Shown piece by piece: positions 7,288 to 16,628 of a stretch of DNA of 64,000 nt (the stretch's first letter is position 1; each line of letters begins with the position of its first letter). Position numbers and translations under genes: made by a program. The notes below the pieces were generated by a model. That model was given only the letters and a program-made list of their open reading frames with translations. It was not told where the DNA came from and searched no databases. Origin of the DNA: Thermococcus sp. (GTDB taxonomy: Archaea > Methanobacteriota_B > Thermococci > Thermococcales > Thermococcaceae); assembly GCF_027011145.1 (NCBI RefSeq), contig NZ_JALVAO010000015.1, positions 1 through 64,000 of the forward strand, written 5' to 3'.

Positions 7288-8511
7288 TCACTCCACATGC
7301 CTTATGGCCTCCGCGGGGTTGAGCTCGGCGGCCTTTTTTGCTGGATATATGCTTGCCAGAAGGCCTATGACCAGGGTCACGCCGAAAGCTACTGCAACGA
7401 CCCTAAAATCCACCACGGGATTCGGAAGGCCGGGAGTCTTTGTCCTCAATATTCCAACTATGATTTCCGCCAGGAGAACGCCAAAGCCAAACCCAATAAT
7501 CCCCCCGATAATGGTCATCATGAGGCCCTCAAGCAGTATCATCTCAAGTATGAACCTTTTCTTTGCACCCAGGGCCCTGTACGTCCCGATTTCCCTAGTT
7601 CTTTCCATGACTGAAGTCAGGAGCGTGTTGATAACTCCAAGCGCGCCCACGAAGAGGGCTATGCTTCCTATTCCTATCAGAAGGTTGTTGAGCATGGTCT
7701 CGATTTCGACGACCACCTTAATGCCCTGGCTCTCGGTTATTACAGTCGAACTGGGAAGAATCTTTTGAACGGCCCTTTTGACGTCGTTTACAAAGGCAAC
7801 GTCATCAACCCAGAGTTCAACGAAGCTAATCTTCCCCGGCTCGTTGTACATCGTCTGAAGGGTTCCAAGGGGGACGAAGACGCTCGTGTCTATAAAACCT
7901 CCGATAACGCTCTGACCGCTCTCCTGAAAGTTCCCGGAAACCTTAAACTCCCACGCCCGGCCGTTTTCGTTATACAGCTTGATTGTCTGACCGGGGAGTA
8001 TCTGCCAGTTCAGATAACCACCGCCCTCCTTCTGTATCTTGCCGTTTGCGAGGGAATATCCAAGAAGGGCCTTGAAGCGGGCACCTTGGGGTATGAACTG
8101 ACCCCTCTGGAGCTGTGGCCCGGTTAACGCATAAAACTTCTGGGCATCCCTGGGGACAATGCCCATCACAGTAACGGGTATCTCCCATCCGCGGTATTCC
8201 ATGACCGTGAACTTAACCAGAACTGGATTAACGGCCTCAACGTGGCTTATCTTCTCAAGCTCTCTGACCACGCTCTGGTTCAGGGTGTTGGTTCCGATGG
8301 TCCAGATTGAAGCCCCCATTCCGGGTAGCACTATGACAACGTTACTCGTGCTCTGCAGTGTACTGCTTATCGAGAGCTGAAAACCCTCGGCAATCGAAAT
8401 CAGGGCAGTTATCGAAGCTATGGCAATGATTATACCGAGCATTGTGAAGAACGTTCTGATTTTTCTCCTGTGAAGGTTCCTGAAGGCTATCTTCAGGATT
8501 TCCCTATCCAC
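7288..8511 (-). CDS. ABC transporter permease, MacB/FtsX type
   Basis: A 407-residue permease with the MacB architecture: an N-terminal membrane segment (RRKIRTFFTMLGIIIAIASI, residues 14-33), a large extracytoplasmic MacB-core domain (about 45-270), then three membrane helices in the FtsX domain with ERTREIGTYRALGAKKRFIL and a final YPAKKAAELNPAEAIRH. It starts with GTG at 8511, behind GGAGGTGGAGGC, overlapping the end of the upstream gene by 8 bases. It is the third gene of an ATPase-COG1361-permease operon. Such systems export or extract peptides, lipids or lipoproteins rather than import solutes; substrate unknown. Confidence 0.88.
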   Translation of the reverse strand: MDREILKIAFRNLHRRKIRTFFTMLGIIIAIASITALISIAEGFQLSISSTLQSTSNVVIVLPGMGASIWTIGTNTLNQSVVRELEKISHVEAVNPVLVKFTVMEYRGWEIPVTVMGIVPRDAQKFYALTGPQLQRGQFIPQGARFKALLGYSLANGKIQKEGGGYLNWQILPGQTIKLYNENGRAWEFKVSGNFQESGQSVIGGFIDTSVFVPLGTLQTMYNEPGKISFVELWVDDVAFVNDVKRAVQKILPSSTVITESQGIKVVVEIETMLNNLLIGIGSIALFVGALGVINTLLTSVMERTREIGTYRALGAKKRFILEMILLEGLMMTIIGGIIGFGFGVLLAEIIVGILRTKTPGLPNPVVDFRVVAVAFGVTLVIGLLASIYPAKKAAELNPAEAIRHVE

Positions 8512-10345
8512 GCCTCCACCTCCACGCAATGATTCCGAGAAGCACTATTATTGCCCCGGCCCCGTAGTAGTACTCGTATTTTCTCCTTGACGAGATGTTG
8601 GAGGGAAGCTGAAGGCTTATTGTCTGGTTGAAGCTCTTAAAGCTCCCGTTTGCGGTCATGTATGTAACCCTGACAACAACCGGATACCTTCCCGCCCGTA
8701 TCGTGGAGTTCAGAACCTCAAAGTTAACGCTGTCGTAGTCCATCGGCTCAACGGTGCCGACGTAATGTTCTCCAAGGGGGAACAGGCTGAGGACAGGGGA
8801 ACTTATCGAGACTGTAACACCCCTCGCGGGTGCTTTTCCGTCGTTTGCAACATCAACCTCAAAGTTGTATTTTCCGTCGCTTATCCAGACGTTGCCTATG
8901 TAAACTTTGAGCCTTGGCCTGCCCTCCACCTGGACACCAAAGGTTGCCTCCTCCTTGTAGGAAACACCGTTTCCATCCTCGTACGTTATAACCGCGTAGA
9001 GCGGATAAACGCCCGCTGAAACGTCCTTAACGGCGAACTCCAGCGTGCCATTACCGCTTCCGTTCACGGGGAGTTCGTCAAAATAAAGGGAGCTCTGCCT
9101 GAGAATCGGATATATATTGGCCTGCTCGTTTGTTTCTCCCCCCGTGGGGAACAGGGAGTAGGTCTGCTGTTCCTCCTTGGGCTTCGTTGGGAGAAGCTCA
9201 ACCCTAACGTGATAAGCTGGGGCGTTTCCCGTGTTTTTCACATTAACCACGACAGTAAAGTTAGACGCGGGTTCAACGGGATTCGGTCTGGTTGTAAAGC
9301 TCTCTATCACAACCTTTGGCCTGTAAACGTCGTTCACAGGTATTCCGACTTCAAATTGCTCCGTCTTAATTACGCCGTTTTCGTCGCTGTATTCAAGGCT
9401 TACGTAGAGCGGATAGACATCGGGTCTAAGGGCCTTTGAAGCAATGAGCTGAAAGTGTAGTGTTTTTTCATGTCCCGGAGGAAGCAGTCCGGTATACTGA
9501 ACCGGGCCCTGACGGTAGGAAGCAAATGGAATTTCGCTTTCAAAGGAAGGAATGCTGACGGTCGGCAGGAGGACTTTTTGAGCGGTCTCTTGCTCCTGAA
9601 CCAGTGGCTTGGAGTAGAGGTAAACCCTGACGTATCTGGCGGTCATGCTCCCTATGTTTTTCAGAGTAACGTTCAGCTGGAATGTCCCACCGACCTCAAC
9701 GGGGGAGAAACTAACGTTGGTCACAACGATTATTGTACCCTCAACAACCGAGTAAGCCACGTATTTCGGCACGAGAATTTTCATAAGGGCAGTGTCGTTG
9801 GAAATCCGGTAAATGACAACGTAAGTATCATAGAAGACATGCGTCCCAACTCCAAAGTAGGCATAGTCCGTTGTGTCGTTTTTATGGTAGCGCATGAGAA
9901 CGCTTCCGTTCTTTATATCGAGAACCGAAAGCTGAAGCGGGCCGTACGTGAAGTTCATTCCGGGATAGGCAACACCGTAAAAGACGGTGGCCGGTTTAGA
10001 ATAAACTTCAATAAGGGCCTGGGGGTTATCGGAAAGGGGGTTCTTGATGTAAACCAGAGACACGTTTATGTCGTTGTAGGAATAGCTCTGGCCCGGAGAA
10101 AGGGTAAACGTCTTGGTCTGGAAGTTGCGGTTGTCCCTCAGCTTGAAAAGCACCAGAGGTGGCCACGTGTTCTGGTTGTAGAGAAAGTTAACGACCGTTA
10201 TCGTGTAGTTGCCTATTATCACGGACTCTCCCACGCTAAGGTAGCCTTCAAACGTCCTCATGTATTTTGGCTCCCCCGGGGTTGCCCCGTGAACATAGGG
10301 AATAACCATGAGGGCAATCAGCAGGACAACTGCAAGTTTCTTCAA
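8504..10345 (-). CDS. COG1361-type secreted/anchored beta-domain protein of an ABC export operon
   Basis: A 613-residue protein with a signal peptide (MKKLAVVLLIALMVIPYVHG), a long extracellular region and a C-terminal membrane anchor (GAGAIIVLLGIIAW) followed by RWRRG. The extracellular part contains at least three immunoglobulin-like repeats recognisable by phrases such as FQLNVTLKNIGSMTARYVRV, FTVVVNVKNTGNAPAYHVRV and FEVDVANDGKAPARGVTV, typical of CARDB/NEW3-like S-layer-associated domains. It overlaps the ATPase gene by ATGA and the permease by 8 bases, so the three are one translationally coupled operon; it probably acts as the outer-face accessory subunit. Confidence 0.85.
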   Translation of the reverse strand: MKKLAVVLLIALMVIPYVHGATPGEPKYMRTFEGYLSVGESVIIGNYTITVVNFLYNQNTWPPLVLFKLRDNRNFQTKTFTLSPGQSYSYNDINVSLVYIKNPLSDNPQALIEVYSKPATVFYGVAYPGMNFTYGPLQLSVLDIKNGSVLMRYHKNDTTDYAYFGVGTHVFYDTYVVIYRISNDTALMKILVPKYVAYSVVEGTIIVVTNVSFSPVEVGGTFQLNVTLKNIGSMTARYVRVYLYSKPLVQEQETAQKVLLPTVSIPSFESEIPFASYRQGPVQYTGLLPPGHEKTLHFQLIASKALRPDVYPLYVSLEYSDENGVIKTEQFEVGIPVNDVYRPKVVIESFTTRPNPVEPASNFTVVVNVKNTGNAPAYHVRVELLPTKPKEEQQTYSLFPTGGETNEQANIYPILRQSSLYFDELPVNGSGNGTLEFAVKDVSAGVYPLYAVITYEDGNGVSYKEEATFGVQVEGRPRLKVYIGNVWISDGKYNFEVDVANDGKAPARGVTVSISSPVLSLFPLGEHYVGTVEPMDYDSVNFEVLNSTIRAGRYPVVVRVTYMTANGSFKSFNQTISLQLPSNISSRRKYEYYYGAGAIIVLLGIIAWRWRRG

Positions 10346-11031
10346 AGTTCTCTCACCTCGTAGAGCTTTCCGTCCCTTATCCTCAAAACTCTATCGGCCT
10401 TTCTGGCAACGTCCATATCGTGGGTAACGACGACAAAGGCAGTCCCCTTTTCTCTGTTCAACCTTTTCATCAGGCTGACAACTTCTTCTGAGGCCTTGGT
10501 ATCGAGGTTTCCAGTTGGCTCGTCCGCGAGAACTATCTTGGGCTCGTTGGCAAGGGCCCTCGCTATTGCAACCCTCTGTTGCTGTCCACCGCTCATCTCG
10601 GTCGGTTTATGCTCCTCAAGGTGTGGAATCCCCACCATCCTGAGGAGCTCCCTTGCTCTTTCAATCCGTTTCTTCAGGGGGACTCCAGCTAGAATCATGG
10701 GCAGTTCCACGTTCTCAAGTGCCGTGAGTATTGGAATGAGGTTGTAGTGCTGAAAGACAAACCCTATCTTCCTCAGCCTTATCTCGGACAGCTCATCGTC
10801 GTCAAGACCCCTAACCGAAATTCCGTCAATAACCACCTCTCCAGAGTCAGGGACGTCAAGAAGACCGAGGATGTTGAGGAGAGTGGTCTTTCCGCTCCCA
10901 CTCGGCCCTATAATGGCCAGAAATTCGCCCTCATAGACCTCTATACTCGCTCCCCTCAGAGCGGGCACGGAAATCTTGCCCGTTCGGTAGGTCTTATAGA
11001 GGTTCTCTGCTTTCAGCACTATCCCCTTCAT
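10342..11031 (-). CDS. ABC transporter ATP-binding protein, MacB/LolD type
   Basis: A 229-residue ATPase with Walker A GPSGSGKTTLLN (near 40), Q-loop GFVFQHYNLIP, signature MSGGQQQRVAIARALANEP (near 145), Walker B IVLADEPTGNLD and H-loop VVTHD. These residues and the size fit LolD/MacB-type exporters that pair with FtsX-like permeases. The frame continues upstream but ATG at 11031 begins the normal KAENLYKTY sequence. A TATA-like AACTATATATTGG (about 11062-11071) drives the operon leftward, divergently from the Usp gene. Confidence 0.93.
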   Translation of the reverse strand: MKGIVLKAENLYKTYRTGKISVPALRGASIEVYEGEFLAIIGPSGSGKTTLLNILGLLDVPDSGEVVIDGISVRGLDDDELSEIRLRKIGFVFQHYNLIPILTALENVELPMILAGVPLKKRIERARELLRMVGIPHLEEHKPTEMSGGQQQRVAIARALANEPKIVLADEPTGNLDTKASEEVVSLMKRLNREKGTAFVVVTHDMDVARKADRVLRIRDGKLYEVREL

Positions 11032-11099
11032 TTTTACCGATAGAACCTGTTCACAGAACCAATATATAGTTTCCTGCCCAATAATAAACGGTGGAGTCC

Positions 11100-11936
11100 A
11101 TGTTTGAGAGGATCCTATACCCAACCGACTTTTCGGAAGTTTCACTTCACGCTTTAAGACACTGCATTCCCGAGCTCTTCAAACTCGGCGCGAAGGAACT
11201 CTATCTTCTCCACGTCATAGACATAACCGTTGCGGAAATCGAGGCCTTTGAGCTCGAGAAGGTCTACAGAAAAAAGCTTGAGGAGCTGGCCAAAGAAATG
11301 AAGGAGAAAGGAATAAACGCGAAGGCTGAGGTAAGGGTCGGGATTCCTTCATTGGAGATAGCCGAGGCGAGTGAAAAAGCAAACGTTGACCTAATAGTCA
11401 CCCCAAGCGTTGGTGAAAACGTCTGGAGGCAGATGTTCATGGGAAGCACCGCGTCGAACCTTGCAAGGGCCACTAAAAGACCTGTTCTCCTCCTAAAGTA
11501 CAGGAAGAAGGACGACTCCTTCGAGCTGGCCGTGGATTGTTCGGAACTTTTCAAAAGGCCACTTGTGGCACTTGATTTCTCCAAATGCTCGGTTAAGATT
11601 GTTCAGATGGTTAAAAAGTTTGAGGAACTCATTGAACACGGAATTCTACTGCACTCCGTTGATTACGGTAAGATTGAGGAGCTCGAGCATAACATTGCGA
11701 TAGCAAAGAAAAACCTCGAAAAGAGCTCAAAAGACCTCTCGGCGGAGTTCGAGCTTGAGGTAATGGTCGGAACGGCGAGCCAGGCCATAATAGGAACCGC
11801 CCTTGCAAAGGGCGCAACTCTCATAGTCCTCGGCAAGAAAGGGAGGAGCATCCTCAAGGACCTAATCCTTGGAAGCACGGCCGAGAGGGTAATGAGGGAC
11901 TCAAAACTTCCCGTGCTCCTCGTTCCGTGTGAATGA
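11100..11936 (+). CDS. tandem universal stress protein (two UspA domains)
   Basis: A 278-residue protein made of two Usp domains. Domain 1 (1-145) starts MFERILYPTDFSEVSLHAL and ends with MGSTASNLARATKRPVLLLK; domain 2 (about 155-278) starts PLVALDFSKCSVK and ends with GKKGRSILKDLILGSTAERV. The second domain keeps the ATP-binding G-2x-G-9x-G(S/T) type motif (GKKGRS...GST) while the first is more divergent. The ATG at 11100 sits behind GGTGGAG; an in-frame GTG lies in that site. Role: stress-related nucleotide-binding protein, exact function unknown. Confidence 0.9.
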   Translation: MFERILYPTDFSEVSLHALRHCIPELFKLGAKELYLLHVIDITVAEIEAFELEKVYRKKLEELAKEMKEKGINAKAEVRVGIPSLEIAEASEKANVDLIVTPSVGENVWRQMFMGSTASNLARATKRPVLLLKYRKKDDSFELAVDCSELFKRPLVALDFSKCSVKIVQMVKKFEELIEHGILLHSVDYGKIEELEHNIAIAKKNLEKSSKDLSAEFELEVMVGTASQAIIGTALAKGATLIVLGKKGRSILKDLILGSTAERVMRDSKLPVLLVPCE

Positions 11937-11989
11937 CCTCAGACTGGAACGGCTTCATCATGGCTCAGTAGCTACCCTGTTGCCATCAT

Positions 11990-12010
11990 CGGTCGTTTTT
12001 CTTCTTTTTG
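11990..12010 (+). terminator. T-rich terminator after the Usp gene
   Basis: CGGTCGTTTTTCTTCTTTTTG carries two T5 runs 55-75 bases after the Usp stop, typical of archaeal intrinsic termination. The convergent DUF99 gene ends at 12025. Confidence 0.5.
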
Positions 12011-12024
12011 ACCCGCTTATAAAC

Positions 12025-12612
12025 CTACTCCCTCTTGCTTTCTCCCGTCATGAAGGCGCTCGCCATGATGTGGGCCAGCCTCAAAGGTTCGGGAATCAAG
12101 CCCGTCTTTGTGGTGACGCGGACTATTTGAAAGGCCGTCTCAACCGGAAGGCCAAGTGCCTGAACGTACAGCTTTCCCGGAATCATCTCAAAGAGGGGAG
12201 GCGCCTTCCTGAGCAGTTCAACTCTCTCGAGCCAGTCCGGAAAGTGTTTTTTCAGGGCCAGCTCCATCGCTTTCAAATCGGGCCTCTTTCTGACCACGAC
12301 GATTACGGGAAGACCCGTCTCGCGGTGAAGTGCATCGAGGTCAACAACGTTGAAGCCACCGTAGGTTATCCCCTTCAGCATTATAACCCTCAGGTCCTTG
12401 AAGCGGGAGTTAACGACGGCGTCGATTAATTTCTCGGTGACATCGGTTCCGTCAACGGTTATCCACCGAGAAACGGCCCCAACAACCTCCTTTGAGCCCT
12501 TCATGACGACCCCGAACAGAACCGTCTTCCGCCTCTCGGCTTTGAAAGAAAAGGAAAACGTCCCGTCGTCGAAACCGACCACGCGAATCTCGGGCTTTAC
12601 CTTTCGAATCAT
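12025..12612 (-). CDS. DUF99 family protein (endonuclease V-like fold)
   Basis: A 195-residue protein of the archaeal DUF99 family, thought to share an endonuclease V-like fold. Recognisable segments are [14 protein letters not shown] at the N-terminus, [20 protein letters not shown] near residue 100 and [13 protein letters not shown] near 123, then a C-terminal [15 protein letters not shown] helix. The acidic residues in VGFDDG and VDLDAL are candidate metal ligands. The start overlaps the end of cutA by four bases (ATGA), so it is translationally coupled to it. No biochemical role is established. Confidence 0.8.
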   Translation of the reverse strand: MIRKVKPEIRVVGFDDGTFSFSFKAERRKTVLFGVVMKGSKEVVGAVSRWITVDGTDVTEKLIDAVVNSRFKDLRVIMLKGITYGGFNVVDLDALHRETGLPVIVVVRKRPDLKAMELALKKHFPDWLERVELLRKAPPLFEMIPGKLYVQALGLPVETAFQIVRVTTKTGLIPEPLRLAHIMASAFMTGESKRE

Positions 12613-12923
12613 CCGAAGAGCACCCTAGCCATCCATTCGGAGTACTCCCTGTTGAGCTTGTCGAGGTCAATTCTCGCTATCATCGGTATCTCGTATGGGT
12701 GAAGTTCCCTGAGGGCGTCTCTAAGGGCCTTCCACCTGCTCACCTCGGTCTTGAGGATAGCCCCAACCTCCTTTCCTTCCTCGATTTTCCCCTCCCACCA
12801 GTACATTGCCTCATGTTCCCTGAGGTTGGCACAGACGATGAGCTTTCTCTCAAGGAGTTCCCTGACGACTCTCTTTGCACTCTCCCAGTCCGGGAAGGTG
12901 GTATAAACGAGTATCGCCTCCAT
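12609..12923 (-). CDS. cutA: CutA1 divalent-cation tolerance protein
   Basis: A 104-residue CutA1: trimeric ferredoxin-like fold protein linked to divalent metal tolerance. Signature elements are [40 protein letters not shown] (the CAN and YWW motifs) and [12 protein letters not shown] near residue 75. Although the frame is open much further upstream, the family start is the MEAILVY ATG at 12923. Extra sequence upstream is antisense to the acylphosphatase gene. Confidence 0.93.
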   Translation of the reverse strand: MEAILVYTTFPDWESAKRVVRELLERKLIVCANLREHEAMYWWEGKIEEGKEVGAILKTEVSRWKALRDALRELHPYEIPMIARIDLDKLNREYSEWMARVLFG

Positions 12924-12992
12924 AGGACATCCCAGAGAAAATACCCAAGTAAAGCTTAAATCCCTTGTGGAGAAATCGAAACGGGATGGTGT

Positions 12993-13268
12993 ATGAGGAA
13001 AGTCAGGGCGCACCTTAGGATATACGGGCGTGTTCAGGGAGTTGGGTTCCGCTGGAGCATGCAGAGGGAAGCGAGAAAACTCGGAGTGGCAGGCTGGGTG
13101 AGAAACCTCCCGGATGGAAGCGTGGAGGCTGTTGTCGAAGGCGACGAGGAGAGGGTTGAAGCCCTGATAGGCTGGGCCCATCAGGGGCCACCGCTGGCGA
13201 GGGTCACAAGGGTGGAAGTTGAGTGGGAAGAACCGGAGGGACTGGAGGGCTTTAAAGTCGTTGGCTGA
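12993..13268 (+). CDS. acyP: acylphosphatase
   Basis: A 91-residue enzyme hydrolysing acyl phosphates such as 1,3-bisphosphoglycerate or acetyl phosphate. The signature [18 protein letters not shown] carries the phosphate-binding loop and catalytic Arg near residue 19; [16 protein letters not shown] contributes the catalytic Asn near 38. It ends GLEGFKVVG. Its 3' end overlaps the convergent ACT-domain regulator by 17 bases. Confidence 0.94.
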   Translation: MRKVRAHLRIYGRVQGVGFRWSMQREARKLGVAGWVRNLPDGSVEAVVEGDEERVEALIGWAHQGPPLARVTRVEVEWEEPEGLEGFKVVG

Positions 13269-13845
13269 TGGCCTCAAGGAGAACCCTCTTGGGGCAGTAC
13301 TTGACCTCACAGTAGTTGCAGACGAGCCTTTCCTTCTCCTTCTCCGGCGTGTGGAGTATGAGCCTCTGGAAGCCGTGGATATCCTTTATTTTTGCAAACG
13401 TCTCAACCGGAAGGGTCCCATCAATGACGATGAATATTTTGCTGGTCTCCTCGCGTAGGTTCCTCCCAAAGACCTCCATGACGGGAACTCCGTTTTCAGC
13501 GAGGATTCTCATTACCTCAGCAAAGGCGCTCTGGTAGTTTTCCTTCTCCACGTCAATCTCAAGGACTTCCCAGCCCATCAGAGGGGCCACGTCAATGAGG
13601 CTCGGCAAGGGATTTAGGCGCTCGAAGATGAGCTTGAGAGGGTACGTTTTCTCGATGTATTCAATCGTGTGGTAGATGATTTTCCGATTGACACCAATGG
13701 CCCTTGCCAGCTCGCTTATTGGAATTTCAACGTTTTTGAGGTAGATTTTACCGTTCTTTACGCTCAGACCGTTCTCAAAGAGGAACTCAGCGACCTTCCT
13801 CCTTGCGGGATAGTTCTTGAAGTAAGCCTCCAGTATGAGCATCAT
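13252..13845 (-). CDS. predicted ACT-domain amino-acid-metabolism regulator (COG2150-like)
   Basis: A 197-residue protein. Residues 1-75 form a DNA-binding-like region ([38 protein letters not shown] is a helix-turn-helix), and 85-165 an ACT-like ligand-binding domain ([15 protein letters not shown]...[10 protein letters not shown]). The C-terminus has four cysteines (CNYCEVKYC plus context) that could bind a metal. The GAGGTGA ribosome site fits the ATG at 13845. Probably a transcriptional regulator responding to an amino acid; the target is unknown. Confidence 0.7.
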   Translation of the reverse strand: MMLILEAYFKNYPARRKVAEFLFENGLSVKNGKIYLKNVEIPISELARAIGVNRKIIYHTIEYIEKTYPLKLIFERLNPLPSLIDVAPLMGWEVLEIDVEKENYQSAFAEVMRILAENGVPVMEVFGRNLREETSKIFIVIDGTLPVETFAKIKDIHGFQRLILHTPEKEKERLVCNYCEVKYCPKRVLLEAISQRL

Positions 13846-13950
13846 CTTTGTTCACCTCTTACCCATAGATGAGTAGAAATGGATATTTAAATCTTTCTCC
13901 GGTAAGGGTTATAACGTCCACCACCGTAGTCCAAAAAGAGGTGAAGAAAA

Positions 13951-14823
13951 ATGTTCGACGTAATAGGGATGGGCAACCTGAACTACGACATAATTTTCAT
14001 CCTCGACCGCTTTCCGGAGTTCCACGAAAAGGTGGTCTCCAGAGAAGCCCACTTTGGCCTCGGCGGTGCCGCTGGAAATACGATAAGCTGGCTCGCGACC
14101 TTTGGACTTAAGACTGGTTTCATTGGTGCAGTCGGGAGGGACGAGATAGGGGAGGCCCACCTCAGATACTTCAAGAACCTTGGCGTCGATACTTCCGGGA
14201 TAGACGTCGTTGACGTTCCCTCAGGAGTTGCCGTTGCAATGGTCCATGGGGACGACAAGAGGATAGTCAAGCACCTCGGGGCGAACGCGCTCAGAAGGTT
14301 CAAACCCGAGTACGCAAAGAATGCGAGACTGCTACACCTCTCATCAAACCCGCCGGAGCTCATTGAGGAAGCCGTTCGCTTTGCCAACGAAAACGGAATA
14401 CTGATTTCGGTGGACATAGGCGAGGCTACCATTCCAAGGGACGTGGAGGGAATGATTGACTACCTCTTGATGAACGAGGACGAATACAAAAGAAAATACG
14501 GCTCGCTCGATACCTCCCTCAGCAACGCCAAGAACCTGATAATAACGCTAAACGGGGGAGGGGCGATTGTTAGGGAAGGCAACGAGACCTTCGAGGTTCG
14601 CGGACTGAGTGCCAAGGTTATCGACAGCACGGGGGCAGGAGACTCCTTCGATGCCGGAGTAATCTATGGAATCCTCAACGGCTGGTCGCTCAGGGATTCG
14701 GCAAAGCTGGGCATGTTGCTAGCCTACCTCACCGTTCAAAAGGTTGGGGCGAGAAGTGCCATAGTCCCCCTTGAGGAAATTATCAGAATGTCAAAGGAGC
14801 TTAAACTGGATTTACCGTGGTAA
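13951..14823 (+). CDS. PfkB-family carbohydrate/nucleoside kinase
   Basis: A 290-residue ribokinase-like kinase. [15 protein letters not shown] near residue 39 is the PfkB N-terminal signature; [16 protein letters not shown] near 232 is the C-terminal signature with the anion-hole GAGD and catalytic Asp. [11 protein letters not shown] matches the family NxxE-type segment. Substrate cannot be read from sequence; archaeal homologues include ADP-dependent ribose-1-phosphate kinase of the pentose bisphosphate pathway, nucleoside kinases and fructokinases. A TATA-like GGTTATAACG near 13905-13914 drives it, divergent from the ACT regulator. Confidence 0.87.
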   Translation: MFDVIGMGNLNYDIIFILDRFPEFHEKVVSREAHFGLGGAAGNTISWLATFGLKTGFIGAVGRDEIGEAHLRYFKNLGVDTSGIDVVDVPSGVAVAMVHGDDKRIVKHLGANALRRFKPEYAKNARLLHLSSNPPELIEEAVRFANENGILISVDIGEATIPRDVEGMIDYLLMNEDEYKRKYGSLDTSLSNAKNLIITLNGGGAIVREGNETFEVRGLSAKVIDSTGAGDSFDAGVIYGILNGWSLRDSAKLGMLLAYLTVQKVGARSAIVPLEEIIRMSKELKLDLPW

Positions 14824-14906
14824 CGAAGACGTTTAACTTTTGGAAAACCTTAAAAATTGGGAGCTCAAAAAAGAGTAGAAAAGCCAGAAGAGCGGAGGTG
14901 GGCCCT

Positions 14907-15194
14907 TTGGAAATAGTGATTGACAACTTCAAACCAAAGATAACAAGGCCGTTCAAGAGGAAAAACGAGTACTGGGTCAAGCTCATTCTTCCAAATGGCG
15001 AGGAGTACATAATGAAATTCAAAAGTCCCCTCGAGGCTGAGGATGCGATTTACGGCATGCTTGATGACTTACAGGTTTATGGAGGAAAAGTAAAACTTAA
15101 ACTGCGGGAAGGAAACGTTATAGAGGACATTGAGGTTCTCGAGCTGTACAAACCCTCCGCAAAGGAACTTCTCAATGAATATTTCAACGACTAA
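14907..15194 (+). CDS. conserved hypothetical protein (TTG start)
   Basis: A 95-residue protein beginning (M)EIVIDNFKPKITRPF, with strand-rich KNEYWVKLILPNGEEYIMKF and a helix PLEAEDAIYGMLDDLQVYG. No domain recognised. The frame is open further upstream to 14817, but the TTG at 14907 is preceded by GGAGGTG at ideal spacing and a TATA-like CTTAAAAATT near 14850, so the shorter protein is preferred. It lies between the PfkB kinase and TFE genes. Confidence 0.7.
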   Translation: MEIVIDNFKPKITRPFKRKNEYWVKLILPNGEEYIMKFKSPLEAEDAIYGMLDDLQVYGGKVKLKLREGNVIEDIEVLELYKPSAKELLNEYFND

Positions 15195-15233
15195 CGTCCT
15201 TTTCTGTTCATTGTAGTTGTCATTTTGACAGGA

Positions 15234-15247
15234 AACTTATATATATC
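15234..15247 (+). promoter_or_regulatory. strong TATA element of tfe
   Basis: AACTTATATATATC is the clearest TATA box in the window. The coding start (GTG 15318) is about 75 bases downstream, so the transcript has a leader of roughly 45 bases with a GGAGGT ribosome site. Confidence 0.65.
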
Positions 15248-15317
15248 CCCGAGTCGAATACTTCTATTGGGGTCTATCCGTTCAGGTAAGGAATTAAATA
15301 ATGTGGAGGTTGTCTCG

Positions 15318-15857
15318 GTGGCGAGACGAAAGAACAAGGAGCTCCTTGAAATCGCGAGAGACATAGGTGGAGAGGAAGCTGTAGAAGTTGTCAAAGCCCT
15401 TGAGAAAATGAAAGAAGCTACCGATGAAGAGCTCGCAGAAAAAACTGGAATCAGAGTTAACACCGTCAGAAGAATTCTATACAAACTAAACGATCACGGA
15501 CTTGCCGACTTCAAGAGAATCCGCGACCCTGAGACTGGATGGTATTACTACTATTGGCGCCTCGAGACCAAGCGACTGCCCGAGATAATAAAGGCCAGAA
15601 AGATGGCCGAGCTGAAGAGACTGAAGGAAATGCTCGAAGAGGAAACTAGCGAGATATACTATTGGTGTGGTGAAGAAGGTCATCCAAGACTTACCTTTGA
15701 CGAGGCAATGGAGTACGAGTTCCAGTGTCCTATATGCGGGAAAATGCTCATGCAGTATGACAACAGTCGAATTGTTGAGGAGCTAAAAAAGAGAATTGAA
15801 GAACTTGAAATCGAGCTCGGGCTTAAGAAAAAACCGAAAAAGAAAAAGAAGGCCTAA
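15318..15857 (+). CDS. tfe: transcription initiation factor E (TFE alpha)
   Basis: A 179-residue archaeal TFE, which stimulates promoter opening by RNA polymerase. The N-terminal winged helix covers residues 1-90 ([38 protein letters not shown]), followed by a zinc ribbon ([25 protein letters not shown], with cysteines near 116 and the CPIC pair) and a C-terminal coiled coil ending in a Lys-rich tail. The GTG at 15318 is preceded by GGAGGT. It is followed 39 bases later by a DUF2110 gene. Confidence 0.95.
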   Translation: MARRKNKELLEIARDIGGEEAVEVVKALEKMKEATDEELAEKTGIRVNTVRRILYKLNDHGLADFKRIRDPETGWYYYYWRLETKRLPEIIKARKMAELKRLKEMLEEETSEIYYWCGEEGHPRLTFDEAMEYEFQCPICGKMLMQYDNSRIVEELKKRIEELEIELGLKKKPKKKKKA

Positions 15858-15896
15858 CCGGTAGAATGGCCCCAATGAACTTCGGGGATGGTGAAT

Positions 15897-16628
15897 ATGG
15901 AAGAAGTGGTTATTCTTGAGAAGGTTTACGGTGACAGGAGCGGTTTTGAAAAGCTTCACAGGAAGCTCCGCTCCCTTTTAGGCGATTTGGAAGTTGAGTG
16001 GAAGCTCTCTGCGACAACCAAAAACTGGGTGAAGGTAAGCCTCAAAGGGGAAGACGAGGAGATAAGCGCCAACCTCGTTAGGGAGGAGTTCGGCGAGGTT
16101 CCCTACAGCCTGAAGAACGTTGAGGTAGGGAAAACCTACAGGGGGAGATTCATAGACCTTGGGAAAGTTGGTTACGGTGCCTACGTTGACATCGGCATAT
16201 TCAGGCCAAAACCCAAGGACGCTCTGATTCCTCTCTATTATCTGAAGAGAACCTTTGGAGACAGGCCAGTGAGGCAGATGATACGGGAGTTCGGCTGGGT
16301 TGACAACCTGCCCGTCGAGGTTGAGGTGACAAACGTTGAATTTGGAGCAAGGGAAGTCGAGCTGGCCTTCAGCGATAAACAGTTGAAGACGATTAAGAAC
16401 TGGCTGAGCGACGGTTACGACAAGCTCTTCATAACCGGAACGATAAGCGAGAGAGTTGAAGAAGCGCTCATCAAGACGGGCCACGGCAGGGACGTCAAGA
16501 GAATGGAGGAGCTGGGTTTGATGGAGACCCTCCTCGTTCTGAAGAAGGGAACTCAGGCACCGGGAATAATAAAGGCCATTGGGCCCCACCTGAAGGGCGC
16601 GGTTTTCGGTGCAATCAAGTTTGAATGA
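15897..16628 (+). CDS. DUF2110 family protein
   Basis: A 243-residue protein assigned to DUF2110 by its wording and its place beside TFE. Residues 1-75 look like an alpha/beta N-terminal domain (VVILEKVYGDRSGFEKLHRK), 80-150 an S1/OB-like segment (GKTYRGRFIDLGKVGYGAYVDIGI), and the C-terminus has LSDGYDKLFITGTISERVEEAL with KGTQAPGIIKAIGPHLKGA. The OB-like piece suggests nucleic-acid binding. The ATG at 15897 is chosen over that at 15888 because the latter lies in the GGATGGTGA site. Its 3' end overlaps the next, convergent gene by 14 bases. Confidence 0.75.
   Translation: MEEVVILEKVYGDRSGFEKLHRKLRSLLGDLEVEWKLSATTKNWVKVSLKGEDEEISANLVREEFGEVPYSLKNVEVGKTYRGRFIDLGKVGYGAYVDIGIFRPKPKDALIPLYYLKRTFGDRPVRQMIREFGWVDNLPVEVEVTNVEFGAREVELAFSDKQLKTIKNWLSDGYDKLFITGTISERVEEALIKTGHGRDVKRMEELGLMETLLVLKKGTQAPGIIKAIGPHLKGAVFGAIKFE

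Noticed and set aside
9470-10363. 297-codon open frame on the plus strand
   Set aside because: Antisense to the COG1361 gene; composition is what the complementary strand of that gene would give.
12924-13310. N-terminal extension of CutA
   Set aside because: The frame is open, but the added sequence is antisense to acylphosphatase and not CutA-like.
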